Numbered from the stretch's first letter, positions 44,141 to 55,410 are shown. The stretch is DNA of 64,000 bases from Moniliella sp. 'wahieum' (GCA_003971905.1 RSEE01000036.1:434001-498000); one strand, 5' to 3'. Made by a program: numbers and translations. The notes: generated by a model not told the origin, from the sequence alone.

Positions 44141-46629
44141 ATGTCTTCCTCGCTCAGCGGCCGTGCTGGCGCTGTGTCCGACGCCGCCGACCCGCGCTCC
44201 AAGACCAGCCGCCGCGACGAGGCCATCCGTCGTCGTGTCGAAGCCGACCTGCTCCGCAAGCGCGCCGCCTCCGACACCCCACCCAGCCCCACCCCCGGCC
44301 GTGGCTCGCCCCACCACCACCACCACCGGCGCTCCTCTCGTCGCCGTGGCTCTTCGGCGTTGGGAGCTGCCCAGGCTGCCGCCGACGGCCGTGCGCAGGT
44401 CGGCACGGTGCAAAACCTGCGTCCGTTGCCTGCGCTCACTGTGCCCCAGAGCATCAGTGTGGCCGATGCCAGCCAGTTGTGCGCAGCCAAGCGGACGGAC
44501 TGTGTTCTCGTCGTCGACGATGATGAGCACTTGGCCGGTATCTTTACCGCCAAGGACCTGGCCTTTCGCGTCGTAGCCGCCGGATGGGACCCGCGCATGA
44601 CCCCTGTCAGTGCCATCATGTCGCGCAGCCCCGTGGTTACCCGTGACACAACCAGTGCCACCGAAGCGCTCAATCTCATGGTTACCCGCGGCTTTCGCCA
44701 TCTGCCCGTGTGCAACGAGGAAGGGGACGTGGTGGGCCTCCTGGACATTGCGCGTGTCTTTTACGGGGCGCTTACCAAGCTCGAGCGGGCCCATACTTCC
44801 TCCCAAAAGCTCTATGCTGCCCTGGAGGGTATGCAGACCGAGTGGAACGCACCTTCGTCTCAACAGGCTCAGCTGATCGAGTACATTGGAGCCTTGCGCG
44901 AACGCTTGGCTCTGCCCGATTTGGCTTCCATCCTCGACAGTCGGACCACTCCCACGACGGTCAGTGTACGCACCACAGTGCGTGATGCAGCGCGGTTGAT
45001 GAAGCAGCACCGCGTCACGGCGGTCTGCGTGATGGATACCAACAATAACTACCAAAGCCATGGTGCCACGTCGGCCAAAATCGCCGGCATCTTCACCTCG
45101 AAAGATGTGGTTTTGCGTGTGATTGCCGCAGGCCTGGACCCACGGACGTGCAGCGTGGTCAGGGTCATGACTCCCCATCCCGACACGGCGCTGCCCGAAC
45201 TCTCCATCCAGGAGGCCCTGCGCAAGATGCACGACGGTCACTACCTGAACCTCCCTGTTGTGGAAGACGGCCAGCTGCTCTCGCGTGGTCGACGTGCTCC
45301 GTCTGACTTGGAAGACGCTCGAGCAGATTAACAGTATGAACGAAGACGCCTCTGTTGATGGTGATGACAGCATGGCTCTCTCGGCGGATGGAGACGTAGC
45401 TGGGCCGATGTGGAACCGGTTCTGGAACTCGTTTGCCCATACCGGCTCTTACATTGGCGACGAAGCGGACGACGCCGACGAGACCAGGAGCATGTCGGCC
45501 TCTGGGATCAGCAATTCTCTTTCTCAACGAGGAACTCCTAGCCGGTCGGGCGATGCAATCCCAAGCCGCATCCCTCGCCCCATCAGTCGCACCAGCGGCG
45601 GATCCGCTTCCCGCTCCATCCAGGCTGCTGGCAGCGGGCCCCGGTCATCCTCTGGTGTCGCTCTAGGAGGTGCTTCTCTCCCAGTGGGTACGTCGGGAAC
45701 CAATCTTAGCACGGATCTGTTCCCGGGAGACAGCGCGAGCTCTGCAGGATCTCGACGCGAAACCTTCGACGCCCCTGGGACCAAGGGGGCACAAGGCTGG
45801 ACCGCGGTGCAACGTTGGACCCCGTTGCGGCGGTGACGCAAGCGGCAGGATTCGCACCCATGTCTACCAACTCGGTTGAGACGTTTCAATTCAAGTTTAC
45901 CACGCCGAGTCGACGCACGCACCGGTTTGCTGCGCCGGTTAATGACTTGGGTTCGTTGCGCAAGGCGATTGTGCAAAAACTCAAGGCAGATGAGTTTTGC
46001 CATCCCGTTGGTGGTGAGGATGATGGGAGCAAGGGCGAGGTGCCGGATCCAGCCGACTTTACCATTGCCTACGAAGATGATGAAAAGGATGTGGTCGTGA
46101 TCATGTCCGATGAGGACTTGCAAGAGGCTGTGCGCATCGCTCGGAAGATTGGGGGGGCGGGTGATGCTCCTACTCAGGGGGGCTTCCTGGGAATCATACT
46201 TGGCCACAGCTCATGCCGCACGCTCCCGGAGACGCGACACACTCTCCAAGAGGCAGCTCTCACCGCTGTGGCAGAAGAAGACGAGGCCCGGTCTCCTTCC
46301 TCCACTGGCCCTGCCCGCTCCCTTTCCCCAGCTTCAGTCGGCGCTCGGAATCGAACCCCAGTGTGGCAGCACCGGTACACGTTCACGTCGGTACAAGCGA
46401 TTTGCGACCGAGCCTGCGCAGGATCCCCGTTTCGCTTCCGAATCCGAGTCCGAGTCGGAAGACGATGACGAAGAAGAAGAGCAGTTGCACCGTCACCGCA
46501 AGCGCGCCAGCCTCGTCGCTCCCGTCGGCCCGGGCGCAAGGCGAGCAACGACGATGGCCTCCTGATGGGCATTCTTCCCAGAGATTTAGCCTTGCCGGCC
46601 GCTATCGGATTTTGGGTGTGTTCTACTAA
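44141..46629 (+). CDS. CBS- and PB1-domain protein (Mug70-like), C-terminal membrane segment
   Basis: Four CBS motifs in two pairs: ISVADASQLCAAKRTDCVLV and LAGIFTAKDLAFRVVAAGWD; VTRDTTSATEALNLMVTRGF and VVGLLDIARVFYGAL; then VSVRTTVRDAARLMKQHRVT with IAGIFTSKDVVLRVIAAGLD, and ELSIQEALRKMHDGHYLNLP. CBS pairs usually bind adenine nucleotides. A Ser-rich linker leads to a PB1 domain (FQFKFTTPSRRTHRF; FTIAYEDDEKDVVVIMSDED). The tail reads GLLMGILPRDLALPAAIGF, a probable membrane helix. Frameshifts lie near 45280, 45830 and 46160. The start at 44141 (MSSSLSGRAGAVSD) is preferred; an in-frame ATG at 44105 is possible. A (CAC)5 run encodes His. The combination is known from fungal Mug70-like proteins, molecular role unknown. 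Confidence 0.83.
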
Positions 46630-47316
46630 CTGCTGTCGTCGCCGCTCGACCCCAGCAGTAAGTCTCTTCCCAACTCACCACATTCTCTCCTCCATCGCGG
46701 TGATCATCGTCTCATGAAACGGTCCCCCTCCGCTCTCTGTTCTTCCTCTGTTGAACAGAGGCGAGGGTCGGTCCAGCAACGGCCCTGTTTCATTGCGCTC
46801 CACAGTTCACTTGCGTTTTCTACTTTTCTCCTTTTTCTATCGTCTCTTTCTCTACTTTTTGTAGCCCCCCATGCCTTGCTCGCTCTGCTTGCTCTGCTTG
46901 CCGTGCTTGCTCACTTTACGAAACATTTATTACTCCTCTCTCGCCCCCCCTTCCCCCCCCAGGCCCCAGGCTCATCATGCGTCTGGCTGTGGGCTCATCT
47001 ATATGTTCTGTTCTGTCGTGTTGCTGCAAGCGGGAAGACCGAGTCCGTTTATCATTGAAAGGTATGCTGGTGTGCATTGTCCAGACGATGATCTCGAGGT
47101 TGAGAAAAAGACCCAGCTGGCAGATAGTACTACTGCATCCTCGCGATGTAGGTGCACGATCCTTCGGTCCGAGCGAGGAGGCTACTCGCGAGGATGCTGC
47201 TCGCGAGGTGACTGCTGCGGACTGAAATGTTCAGGTGCCAATGCCGGCGTCGCGGTGGCCAGAGGGCCAGAGTGGGGCGGCCATGGCTTGGGGGCTCCGA
47301 CCACCTTCTGCTCGCT
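46630..47316. other. Intergenic region with T-rich tracts
   Basis: Pyrimidine-rich stretches (46790-46965) suggest a promoter for the downstream gene. Short open frames here show no family features, though the DHHC gene could start earlier through an intron. Confidence 0.4.
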
Positions 47317-49262
47317 ATGGATGCCTGGGGATTGGACCCCGACGGCCATCCCCCGGGCTCTGGGAGCGACAGCTCCACTGACGATGGATGCTCCGACGCT
47401 AGCCTCGACGTCCCGGTGCGGAGTGCCTTTTGGCCCCCTCCTATGCATTTACCCAGTTCTCAACCCCCCGCCGCGCTCCTGGGCCATTTGTGGGCCGCCG
47501 TCGCCGTCTGACCTTTACGCAGCGCATTTGGGTCGGAGGCGTCCTGCTCCTCATCAGCTCTCTCTGCGGGAGCCTCGAAGCCCTCGTCGTTCACTACTTT
47601 TACACTGCCCATCGCAGGGTCTTTACCCCCTGCGTCGCGCCTTAGTGCATTCCATCGGTCCCCTCACCATCAGCATTGTCGCCCTGTATGCCAGCTACCT
47701 CAGCTGTGTCCTGAGCGATCCGGGACGAATCGATGCGCGCGGATGGACGCCCCGGTGACTGCCTTCCCCGAGGTGGTCTCGCCCTCAACGCGCTGCCGAG
47801 CACAGATCAAATGCCTCCCCCCGCCGAGACTAGTGTTGACCCAGGCGAGGAGTCGGACACGTCCAACGGGGACAGCTCCGCTTCCCACCCTTTGCCCCAT
47901 TCGATTGCCCTAGCCCAGCGCGTCAGCTCTACCGCCTATTGCGAGAAGGCGGGGCAAGGTGGTGCACGCGCTGTCGCTGGTTCCAGCCTCCGCGTGCGCA
48001 TCACTGTCGTGTGTGCGGGGTGTGCATTGCGCGGATGGATCACCACTGTCCTTGGCTGGGCAATTGTGTTGGTGCGCGCAATTACGGGATTTTCTCCGGT
48101 TCCTGGTGGCGGTGGATGTGTCTGTTGGGGATCTGTATTTATTGACCAAGGTGGCACTTGACGCGTGGCATTCGCCATGGTTCTCCCACCTCCTTTGTCA
48201 TGGGGGTCCTTTTTACCAACATGGCCGTTTCCTCCTTGGTCCTTCTCCTGGTGGGAGGGTTTTCGTTGTACATGTTTACCTCACCATGGTCAATCAAACC
48301 TCGATTGAGTCGGCCGAGACCGGTCGGGCGGCCACCATGGCGCGCCGGGGGCGCATCCCAGCGCCGACGCACAGTACCCTTTCTCGCTGGGCATTGCACC
48401 AATCTGCTCGTCACCCTCGGCTCTCGCCCATGGCTCTGGTTCTTGCCTACCTTGACCACCTACCCAGCTGCATGCCCACCCCGCCCCCGCCCCCACGCCA
48501 TGTACCACATGTCTTGCGTGCTGTTTTGCCCCATACCCAGGAACAAGCTACGTTGGCCGCTGCGGCAACCCAGTCGGGATGGTCCTACCCTACTGCCTTG
48601 GATCCTCTCGCGCAATACCGTTGGCCCCCGCGCGATCCTCTGCGCGTGATGGAGCGACAGTATCGCCGCGAACACTTGGCACGAGAAGCACAAGCTGGAA
48701 ACGTACCCCCATCCCGGCCTGTGCGCTTGGTGCGTTGCCCCCATCGGCCGAAAATGGCCTTACGTCCGATAGCAGCGATGCCGATGAGGATGTCCCCCTT
48801 GCGCAGCTGCACAGGGGGGCGTTTCTCTCCGTCGTCGCAAGCCCGCCACCTCGATCGGTCCAGCGTCGGCACCGGCCCGGCGAACGGCTCAACCTGGCGC
48901 GCCCAAGGTACCCTACCTCACCACGGCATCCTGCACCCTCCTTCTCCGGCCATGGGCCATGTACGAACGCGACGTGGTTCCGAGGGGTTGGAAGTACGTC
49001 CGGTTCACCAGGCCACCCAGCTGGCTACGACGCCGTGGGCCAACTCGGATCCGATGGCAGGCGAACCAGGGCGCGCCAGGGCTCCTCCGCTGCTTCCTTC
49101 CCAGGTGTTGGCGCGGCGCGCCGCCGCAACCTGATGCGCGACATTGACATGATGATGCATGATGGCAAGCTTTCAAGCGAATCAAGGTCGCCAACAAGGG
49201 AAGGCCATTTTTCTAGCTGCCGGCTTTGGTGGTGTGCATGTTCGTGTGCCCTAGTCTGTTAG
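47317..49262 (+). CDS. DHHC palmitoyltransferase (Pfa3/Pfa4-like)
   Basis: A four-helix membrane S-acyltransferase. The ATG at 47317 opens MDAWGLDPDGHPPGSG. TM1 is VGGVLLLISSLCGSLEALVV, TM2 IGPLTISIVALYASYLSCVL. The Cys-rich domain RWCTRCRWFQPPRAHHCRVC runs into RMDHHCPWLGNCVGARNYG, with the catalytic DHHC Cys at about 48035-48047. TM3 and TM4 follow (SFVMGVLFTNMAVSSLVLLL). After TM4 the TIES-type motif (VNQTSIES) and a NLLVTLG..PWLWFLP segment fit vacuolar/ER fungal PATs. The long tail (RDPLRVMERQYRREHLAREA; NGLTSDSSDADEDVPLAQLH) has several frame changes, so its end lies between about 49134 and 49262. Confidence 0.82.
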
Positions 49263-51140
49263 GATATAGGTACAGTGGTCGTTTGTGCCAGTGGCGCCTC
49301 CTCTGTCTCCTGTCCTCTCGAAGGACGCGTCATGCTTTCGTCGTCGTTGCACTGGCACACGGGGTAGACGCCGATCTGTAGTAGTAGAGTGGGAGTCGGA
49401 TGAGCGGGTGCATGTTTTGTCGGCGCGCGTGCATGACTGATGGTGGATTGCTGACCTACTGTGTGCGGGGACCCCCTTTTCGGGCAACACACCCTTCACC
49501 CAACATGCGTTCATTACTCTCGCCTCGGAGGATTACGCAGATCCTTGTTCGCTGCTGGCTCGGTGGAGAGGAGGGGTTGCTGGGGGGGAGAGGGTGGTGG
49601 GGCAGCTGACATGGTGATAAGGAAGAGAGAGCTGTCATGCAATCATTAAAAGCTGTTGCGCGGCGGATGCATCGTGAATTCCACAACCAGACCGACGTGG
49701 TCACGTGGGCCTAGCCCAGAGCTGGACAGAGGATGGAGGGGATGCGGGTGTGCGTACTCGGCATGCGGCCAGGTGATGATCGGTGGTGCAGCTGACTCTA
49801 CCGAGTTGTGGATTCTGCACCCCAACAAGGGCCAAGGTGGGAAGGAGGACTGATTGGTGGCTGTCGAAGGCGAAGCATCTGGGAGCTTCAAGTTGAAGCT
49901 TGAAGCTTGAAGGCCAGGTTGAAATGTTGAACAAGCCAGAGGCGCGAAGAATGGTGGCGAGGTCCCAATGTCCAGCAGCAGTACCACCGGGTAAGCTAGC
50001 GTCGGGTATTCCCCAGGGCACCTGCACTGCGAGTGGGACCTGTGACCTGTGGCACGTGACTGGCACTACGCCCGCGGCGACACAAATGGCCGAGGGGTAG
50101 CGGGTGTAGCGGTGTACCATGTACACCCAGCTGACTCAAGGGCTGTGCTAGTGGGCATGATGCATATGCATGATGCATGATGCTTGTCCGTGGAATTTGA
50201 AAGGGGCCGCGGCCCCTGGCGACGGCGCAGGGTCAGTGAGTGTGGTGTCGGCTTCAACCCTCAGATCGTCGATCGGCCATCTTGCCTTCCTCGCTGGAAA
50301 GCGGGCACCTGGGACGGTGGACGTGGGTGGTGGACAGTGGGAGAACTGAAGGATGATCGATGATCGATGGTGTGAGGCATGCTATGCACGGTGCGTTATG
50401 TGATGTGTGACGTGTGATGCGTGACGTATGCCGTGGTTTTCAACCAAATGGAAAACAAAAAAAATCCCCGTGCCACACCCCACACGTGCGCATTGCCCCT
50501 TTCAAATTTTGCTGATCACCGGTCATCGGTCACCACTCATCGATCATCAATCATCCAAGCCACCGCCGGGCATCGGCCACCGCTCCAAGACGGCACTCAC
50601 ACGTCACACGTCACGTCACGCGCAATCATAATCACCTAACCTTCTCGTGCTCCGCCATCCGCATCATCGACATCATCCGTAAGCGGAACACACCTTGCGC
50701 TCTCTTCGCGAGTGCATGGCTGCCCGCGCCTGCGCCCTCCTCCCTCGTGCCCTTCCCTTGCCGTCCCGGCTCTTCTCCTGCTGGCTCACGTCACGCGGTC
50801 ACCGAAGGACGCCGCTCCCGCGCTCGCACTCCCGCGGTGCTCCTCGAGGTGGCAGTTGCCGGCGTGTATCCATTCAGTCCGACCCGCGCACTAGTACCCA
50901 CCCAGCCAGACTCAGTTTGTCAGTGCCGGTCACAGGTACAATCGCTCGCGCCCCACACTCGCCACCTGCTGCCCCCGCAATTTTTTCTGCATCTTGCCCG
51001 TGTACCATCCCAGCCGGGCTCTGCTCTCCTTCGCGTCTGCCATGCCGCCACCGCGCCTTCTTAAGCGCCCGCACTGGCCACCCCTACCCGCTCGTTCTGC
51101 CCACCACCTTTCCCCTTCTCCCGCACCCCTCTTGTTCGCC
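49263..51140. other. Long intergenic region upstream of the GDPD gene
   Basis: No gene was recognised in 1.9 kb. It holds a GCTTCAA-G-TTGAAGC inverted repeat (about 49885-49900) next to further AAGCTTGAAG units, the 17-nt inverted repeat GGTGTAC-CAT-GTACACC at 50111-50127, ATGCATATGCATGATGCATG repeats at about 50158-50182, the 14-mer GATGATCGATGATC at 50352-50365, and TCACGTG/CACGTGAC sites near 49699 and 50055. The density of short palindromes suggests an extended regulatory region. Confidence 0.45.
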
Positions 51141-52281
51141 ATGGCCGCCCCCCCAACAAGCGCCTCTTCCAACCTGTCAGCCCGACCCCGGTCCTGCGCC
51201 ATGCTGCCTCCGACAGTCTGCTAACGGTGGGCACCACCACACTGTCCAGGCCCTCCGCGTTGCCCGAGTGCTGGGGCCACCGCGGTGCCTCGGGTGCCTT
51301 CCCCGAAAACACCATGGCTTCGTTTGATGCCGCTGTGCGGGATGGTGCGGATGGGATCGAGACGGATGTGCACATTACCAAGGACGATGTGATTGTCATG
51401 TTCCACGACTCGGTCCTTGGCCGCACGACGAACGGGTCGGGCAAAATCTCGGCGCAAAACTATGTCGACGGCATTGACCAAGTGCGCACGGTGGAGGAAC
51501 CGGTACAAAAGATTCCCACGTTCAATGAGCTGTGCAATTTCCTCATGCTCCCCGAAAACCGGCACGTCAAGGCCAACATTGATGTCAAGCCCGACAACCA
51601 ACCGGACCGGCTCTTTCGTCTGATGAAGGGCGTGGTGAGCCAGCATGAGGGTATGAGACGGAGCTGGCGCCTCGGTTGGTGTTGGGTCTGTGGCATCCCA
51701 AGTTCATTGCAGCTGCCATTGAGCACGTCCCCACCCTGCGCCGCATCCACATTGGTGGCAGCCCTTCCAAAGCGCGCAAATACTTCTGGGGAAGGATGTG
51801 ACGGCTTTAGCATGTCTTTTGCCTCGCTCGTCGGAGCGGAGGGCCAGCGTTTCCTTCGCGACGCTCAGGCCGAAGGGAAGGACGTGTATGTCTGGACGGT
51901 CAACCGGCCCGACGAGATGGTCGAGGCGACTCGGTGGGGCGTCAGAGCCGTCTTGACCGACAACACAGACCTGTTCCAGCGCTTGCGCCATGAGATGCGG
52001 CAAGACTTTAAGAAAATTTACAAGCGGGATGTGTCTGCTCTCTTCCGCTGGACCACCTGGCAGTACTATGGGTGTGCCCCAGTTCCTTATTCAGCGCAAC
52101 TGGCATGCGGACGCCGAGCAGCGGGCCGGGAGACGTTTGACGAGGCCCAAGCTCGCGATCATCAACGCTCTACCAATGCGTCCCCCGTTCCTTCCGAGGA
52201 TACATGCATTGGCACTCCCCCACCAAGGCCATGGCCGAAACCAACTTGCCTATGCCCTCGGCAGTGCCGTTGGCGGCCTAA
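51141..52281 (+). CDS. GDPD-family lipase (Pgc1-like phosphatidylglycerol phospholipase C)
   Basis: A glycerophosphodiester phosphodiesterase barrel. The chain MAAPP..KRLFQPVSPTPVLRHA leads to the catalytic CWGHRGASGAFPENTMASFD (HRGA...PEN), then DGADGIETDVHITKDDVIVM with the ExD metal site and MFHDSVLGRTTNGSG with the second His. VKANIDVKPDNQPDRLFRLM and KDVYVWTVNRPDEMVEATRW follow, with ending RAVLTDNTDLFQRL. The arrangement resembles yeast Pgc1, which degrades phosphatidylglycerol. A C7 run (51148-51154) just after the ATG shifts the frame, and further shifts occur near 51650, 51800 and 52070. The last frame, ending NLPMPSAVPLAA-stop at 52281, is preferred. Pgc1 is tail-anchored; no clear anchor is seen here. 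Confidence 0.82.
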
Positions 52282-52605
52282 TAGAGCCCCATCCCCTTCC
52301 TTGTACCCCCAAACCCCAGCCTCGTTATTTTTCCTTGACCCTATACCATAACCCTCCCTAATTCTCGATCCCCTCCTCAAGGAAACCGCATGTACTTCAA
52401 GCCCACTGTCCGTCAAAAGTCGTGAACATACCGTACCGTCTTTCCTCTCATTCTGTCCACACCTCTTCAAGGCCATATAAGCTGTCAGGCAACTGCATAG
52501 CAGCGAGGGAGCCCCTTGGCCTGCGACAAAAAAATATAGTGTACAGTACATTCTGCACAGCAGTCTGCTTGGCACCGTGAGGTTGCAGAAGGAAGACGAG
52601 GCGAA

Positions 52606-53404
52606 TTATGATCCTCTGCGAGCGAGCGCTTGGCCCCCAGATGGATTTGTCGGGCTTCCAGCGCGGGCCACGACCTTCTTTTTGCGTGGCGGTGCGCCCT
52701 CCTCGCCAGCGGCAGCTGAAGGGGGGCGACGCTTCTTGGGGTTGGTTGCGCCTTCTGGTTGGCCAGGCCGTTTGGGGTCGAGGTCGAAGGTGCGGGGGAA
52801 GATCGAGCGGAAGTGGTAGGGCTGCCAGCTCGAGGGGAGCCACGAGAAATGGTGAGCTTTGTCCCCGATCGTTCGCGCACCGATTCGTGCGGCGAGCCAG
52901 CTCGAGAGGCAGTGAGGGAGGCACGGGCGGCGCGTCGTCGGCCAACCGAGCCTCCTTTTCTTTCTCTTTCGCCGCCTCGGCATCCGCTTTGCGCTGCGCC
53001 ACGCTCGCCTCGGCGGTAGAAGAAGAATTGGAAAAGACACGCTGAACCAGGTCGGGATCTTCCTCGTCCCCGCCGGACACGGTACGATCCCCACCACGGC
53101 GGTCGCGGCGTCCATGCGCATGCACGGGCGCCGGCTTGAGATAGGCATCGAACCCGCGCACCACAGATCCTGTTCCGCCATGAGCAGCCGAGGTGGAACT
53201 GAGATACGCACCCTCGGCGTCCCACAGCTCGCACTCTAATGCCAACAAGGCGGTTTCCAGCTGTTTCTTGCGGGCCACGCTAGCTGCCAGCTTGTTGCGC
53301 GCAGTGAGATACTCCTCGCGCGCCAGAGGCGGAACGTCGGCCGCAATCGGGACAGCTGGCATGTTGAGGCTCAAAGGCAAACGCGGCTTGGAGTTGGCTG
53401 CCAT
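52606..53404 (-). CDS. EAF6: NuA4 complex subunit Eaf6
   Basis: Eaf6 is a small coiled-coil subunit of NuA4/NuA3 and MOZ-type acetyltransferases. The ATG at 53404 opens MAANSKPRLPLSLNMPAVPI. The conserved core is YLTARNKLAASVARKKQLET, LLALECELWDAEGAYLSST and the signature GSVVRGFDAYLKP. RVFSNSSSTAEASVAQRKAD and a Lys/Glu helix follow. The C-terminus, after frame changes near 52880 and 52810, reads NPKKRRPPSAAAGEEGAPPR and ends GGQALARRGS-stop at 52606. This basic tail is longer than in yeast. The core match is strong, while the exact C-terminal frame is inferred from its basic composition. Confidence 0.85.
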
Positions 53405-54015
53405 CGTCGACAGCACCTGCAAGATGGTGGTTGAGATGCCGAAAGCGGTGCGCCTGGCAGGTGCGATGTTCAAGAGGAGGCGTCGGGTTTGAAATGTTAC
53501 ATCGACGCCTAACGACGCTTATGCAATGGCTGGGTTTCAAATTTCATGCATCGTGCATCGCCGACATATCGATCTCCTCATCAACGTGGCGCATATCAAT
53601 ACCAACCAGGCCAAAACCGCCGCAAGCTCAGGTTCAACCGCCATTCCACAGCGCTCTTCACCGCCGCCACCCTTTTCTGTGGGCTGCCTGACGCACCAAC
53701 AGGGCAGCCATACGTTATCGACCATGGATCATCGACGTGCATCGCTCTCTTCTGAGACGCTATTCCTCGCCGTCCTTAACCTCATTCTCCCCCGCCCCCA
53801 ATCAGGACGTATTTATCTTGTGTAGAAATACTATAGTTCCTGTGAGCCTGAGCCCAATCTCAATCACTGTGAGGCTTCTCAGGGGCCTCAGGTACGGAAG
53901 TGATGGAGACCGCCACAGTGTGGGCCTCGACCACATCGACCGTGTCATACGACACGTAGGGTGGCTTTGCAGGGGTATAAGCACTGTTCCATTGGGTTAG
54001 GGTGCCCCTGTGGTT
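53405..54015. other. Intergenic region
   Basis: This lies between the EAF6 start and the SDR stop. A plus-strand short frame (MDHRRASLSSETLFLAVLNL at 53724) and a minus-strand 42-codon frame (PPYVSYDTVDVVEAHTV near 53900-53990) are open but match nothing I know. Confidence 0.35.
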
Positions 54016-54827
54016 TCAATCCATTACCAGACCACCGTCAACCACCAAGTTTTGGCCCGTCACGCCCCGAGACCAGGGGTGAGCGAAAAAGAGGCAGGCG
54101 TCGGCCATTTCCTCTGGCGTCGTCACCTGGCCCAGGGGCTGCTGGCTGCAATGGCATCAAACACAGCTGCGGGGGTAGCTGAGGAGGCATCGGTAGTACG
54201 AAGCAAGCCGCCACTGACCATGTTGACGGTGATGTGGTCTGGGCCCAGGTCCTTGGCCATGGTACGTGTCAGGGCAAGCAACGCGCCCTTGGCCAGGACA
54301 TAGTCGTGGTACGGTACGACCGGGTTTTGCAGCAGGTTGGTGCCAATGTTGATGATGCGTCCGTACCCGGCTTGTCGCATGCCCGGTAAGGCAGCCTGCA
54401 CCACATTCAGTGCCCCCTGCACCGTTCCGTCCAGTTGCAATTGCACCTGGTCCCACTTCAACTCGTCGATGCGAGGGCGAGCGTCGCCATTGAACGTAAA
54501 GCGGGGCAGAGCACTGTTGACGACCGTTGTGATGGGCCGGCCGAGGTGCTGCTCGACACGAGCAAAGAGTGCCTCCACCTCGTTCTTTTTCGACACGTCG
54601 GCTCGCTGGATTAAAGGCGGACCTGTCTCGCCCGCTTGATGCGCTTGGTGCATCTGTTCATACAAGCCAAAGGCCATTTCACTGTTGTGAGCAAAGTTGA
54701 TCACCACCGTCGCACCCTGAGCCAAGAAGGCCTTGGCAATCGCGCGTCCCAGACCGCGAGAGGAACCGGTGACGAGCACCACTTGCTCTGCCAGTGCAGG
54801 CGAGGTGGAGGGGGCGGGGTGTGTCAT
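54016..54827 (-). CDS. Short-chain dehydrogenase/reductase, FabG-like
   Basis: A classical SDR of ~270 aa that reduces a carbonyl with NAD(P)H. From the ATG at 54827: VVLVTGSSRGLGRAIAKAFL (cofactor TGxxxGxG), ADVSKKNEVEALFARVEQHL, VVNSALPRFTF in place of the usual NNAG, RIINIGTNLLQNPVVPYHDY and YVLAKGALLALTRTMAKDLG (YxxxK). The usual catalytic Ser position reads IGTNL, which bacterial members of this subgroup also show. After one base shift in a C run near 54135 the C-terminus LGQVTTPEEMADACLFFAHP and GVTGQNLVVDGGLVMD-stop completes the fold. The blocks recall bacterial 3-oxoacyl reductase-like SDRs, which raises possible horizontal transfer. The start codon lies 2 bp from a repeat flanking the gag unit. 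Confidence 0.88.
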
Positions 54828-54828
54828 G

Positions 54829-54869
54829 CCTATGAAAGGGAGCAGGGATGATGGTGGTTGCTTCCAGAA
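54829..54869. repeat. Left direct repeat of the gag unit
   Basis: 24 identical bases plus a diverged GGTGGTTGCTTCCAGAA; it abuts the SDR start codon. Confidence 0.75.
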
Positions 54870-55052
54870 TATTCGGCAGCTTTTGCACGGCGGTTTTTAA
54901 GGGTGCGGCAATCATTAATCAGCTGTGGCGTGTCCCGGCCGGTTGTGGAAATTGCAGTATTCCGAGCCCTCGGCTTTGGGCACTCGCACGCGCTTATGGG
55001 GCTTGGCTGCCGGGGGCGCGGGTGCGAGTACCTTGTCATCGTAGCACAGGTT

Positions 55053-55057
55053 GTCCA
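55053..55057. repeat. Target site duplication, left copy (GTCCA)
   Basis: Directly precedes the 5' LTR and is identical to 59666-59670. Confidence 0.9.
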
Positions 55058-55202
55058 TGTTAGAGGGTACTGCTAGGGTTCTCCTGCACGGCCCTCAATG
55101 GATCGGTGACGCTCGCCTAGCCGAGCGGAAGCGTTCCGCTCGCAGGCCGCGCACGCCCTGCTCGCTCCATCTCCCTTCTCTCTCTCCTTTCTCCTTCCCT
55201 TC

Positions 55203-55258
55203 AGACGTTGCTTGAAGACTTGTGGCTCACCACTTTGCCTTCACGCCTTGTCTGAAGG
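55203..55258 (+). repeat. 56-bp internal LTR direct repeat, copy 1
   Basis: The unit starts AGACGTTGCTTGAAGACTTG and ends CTTGTCTGAAGG. It is repeated at 55301-55356 and in the 3' LTR, where the second copy lacks one G. The spacing of about 98 bp suggests a promoter or R-region duplication. Confidence 0.93.
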
Positions 55259-55300
55259 TACGCCTCTGCTTCCTTTCTTGACCTGTTGCTCCTCACAATG

Positions 55301-55356
55301 AGACGTTGCTTGAAGACTTGTGGCTCACCACTTTGCCTTCACGCCTTGTCTGAAGG
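55301..55356 (+). repeat. 56-bp internal LTR direct repeat, copy 2
   Basis: Identical to copy 1 in this LTR. Confidence 0.93.
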
Positions 55357-55410
55357 CTGCTTTGCAGCTGATCCATAGGATCGCGAGTGCTCTCAAGTCG
55401 CACTCTAGCA

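Larger units (their letters stand above)
55058..55410 (+). repeat. 5' long terminal repeat
   Basis: 353 bp, TG...CA. It contains a GAGCGGAA-GCG-TTCCGCTC hairpin (about 55127-55145) and two copies of a 56-bp unit at 55203-55258 and 55301-55356. Confidence 0.95.

Noticed and set aside
43231-44748. 505-codon minus-strand frame
   Set aside because: Its left part is the real FAN1 N-terminus, but the part beyond 43641 is antisense to the promoter and the CBS gene and has no family features.
44096-45373. 425-codon minus-strand frame
   Set aside because: Complete overlap with the conserved CBS domains on the plus strand; no homology visible.
46330-46370. T-loop-like GGTTCGATTCC on the minus strand
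   Set aside because: It lies in the CBS-PB1 coding region and the stems do not pair.
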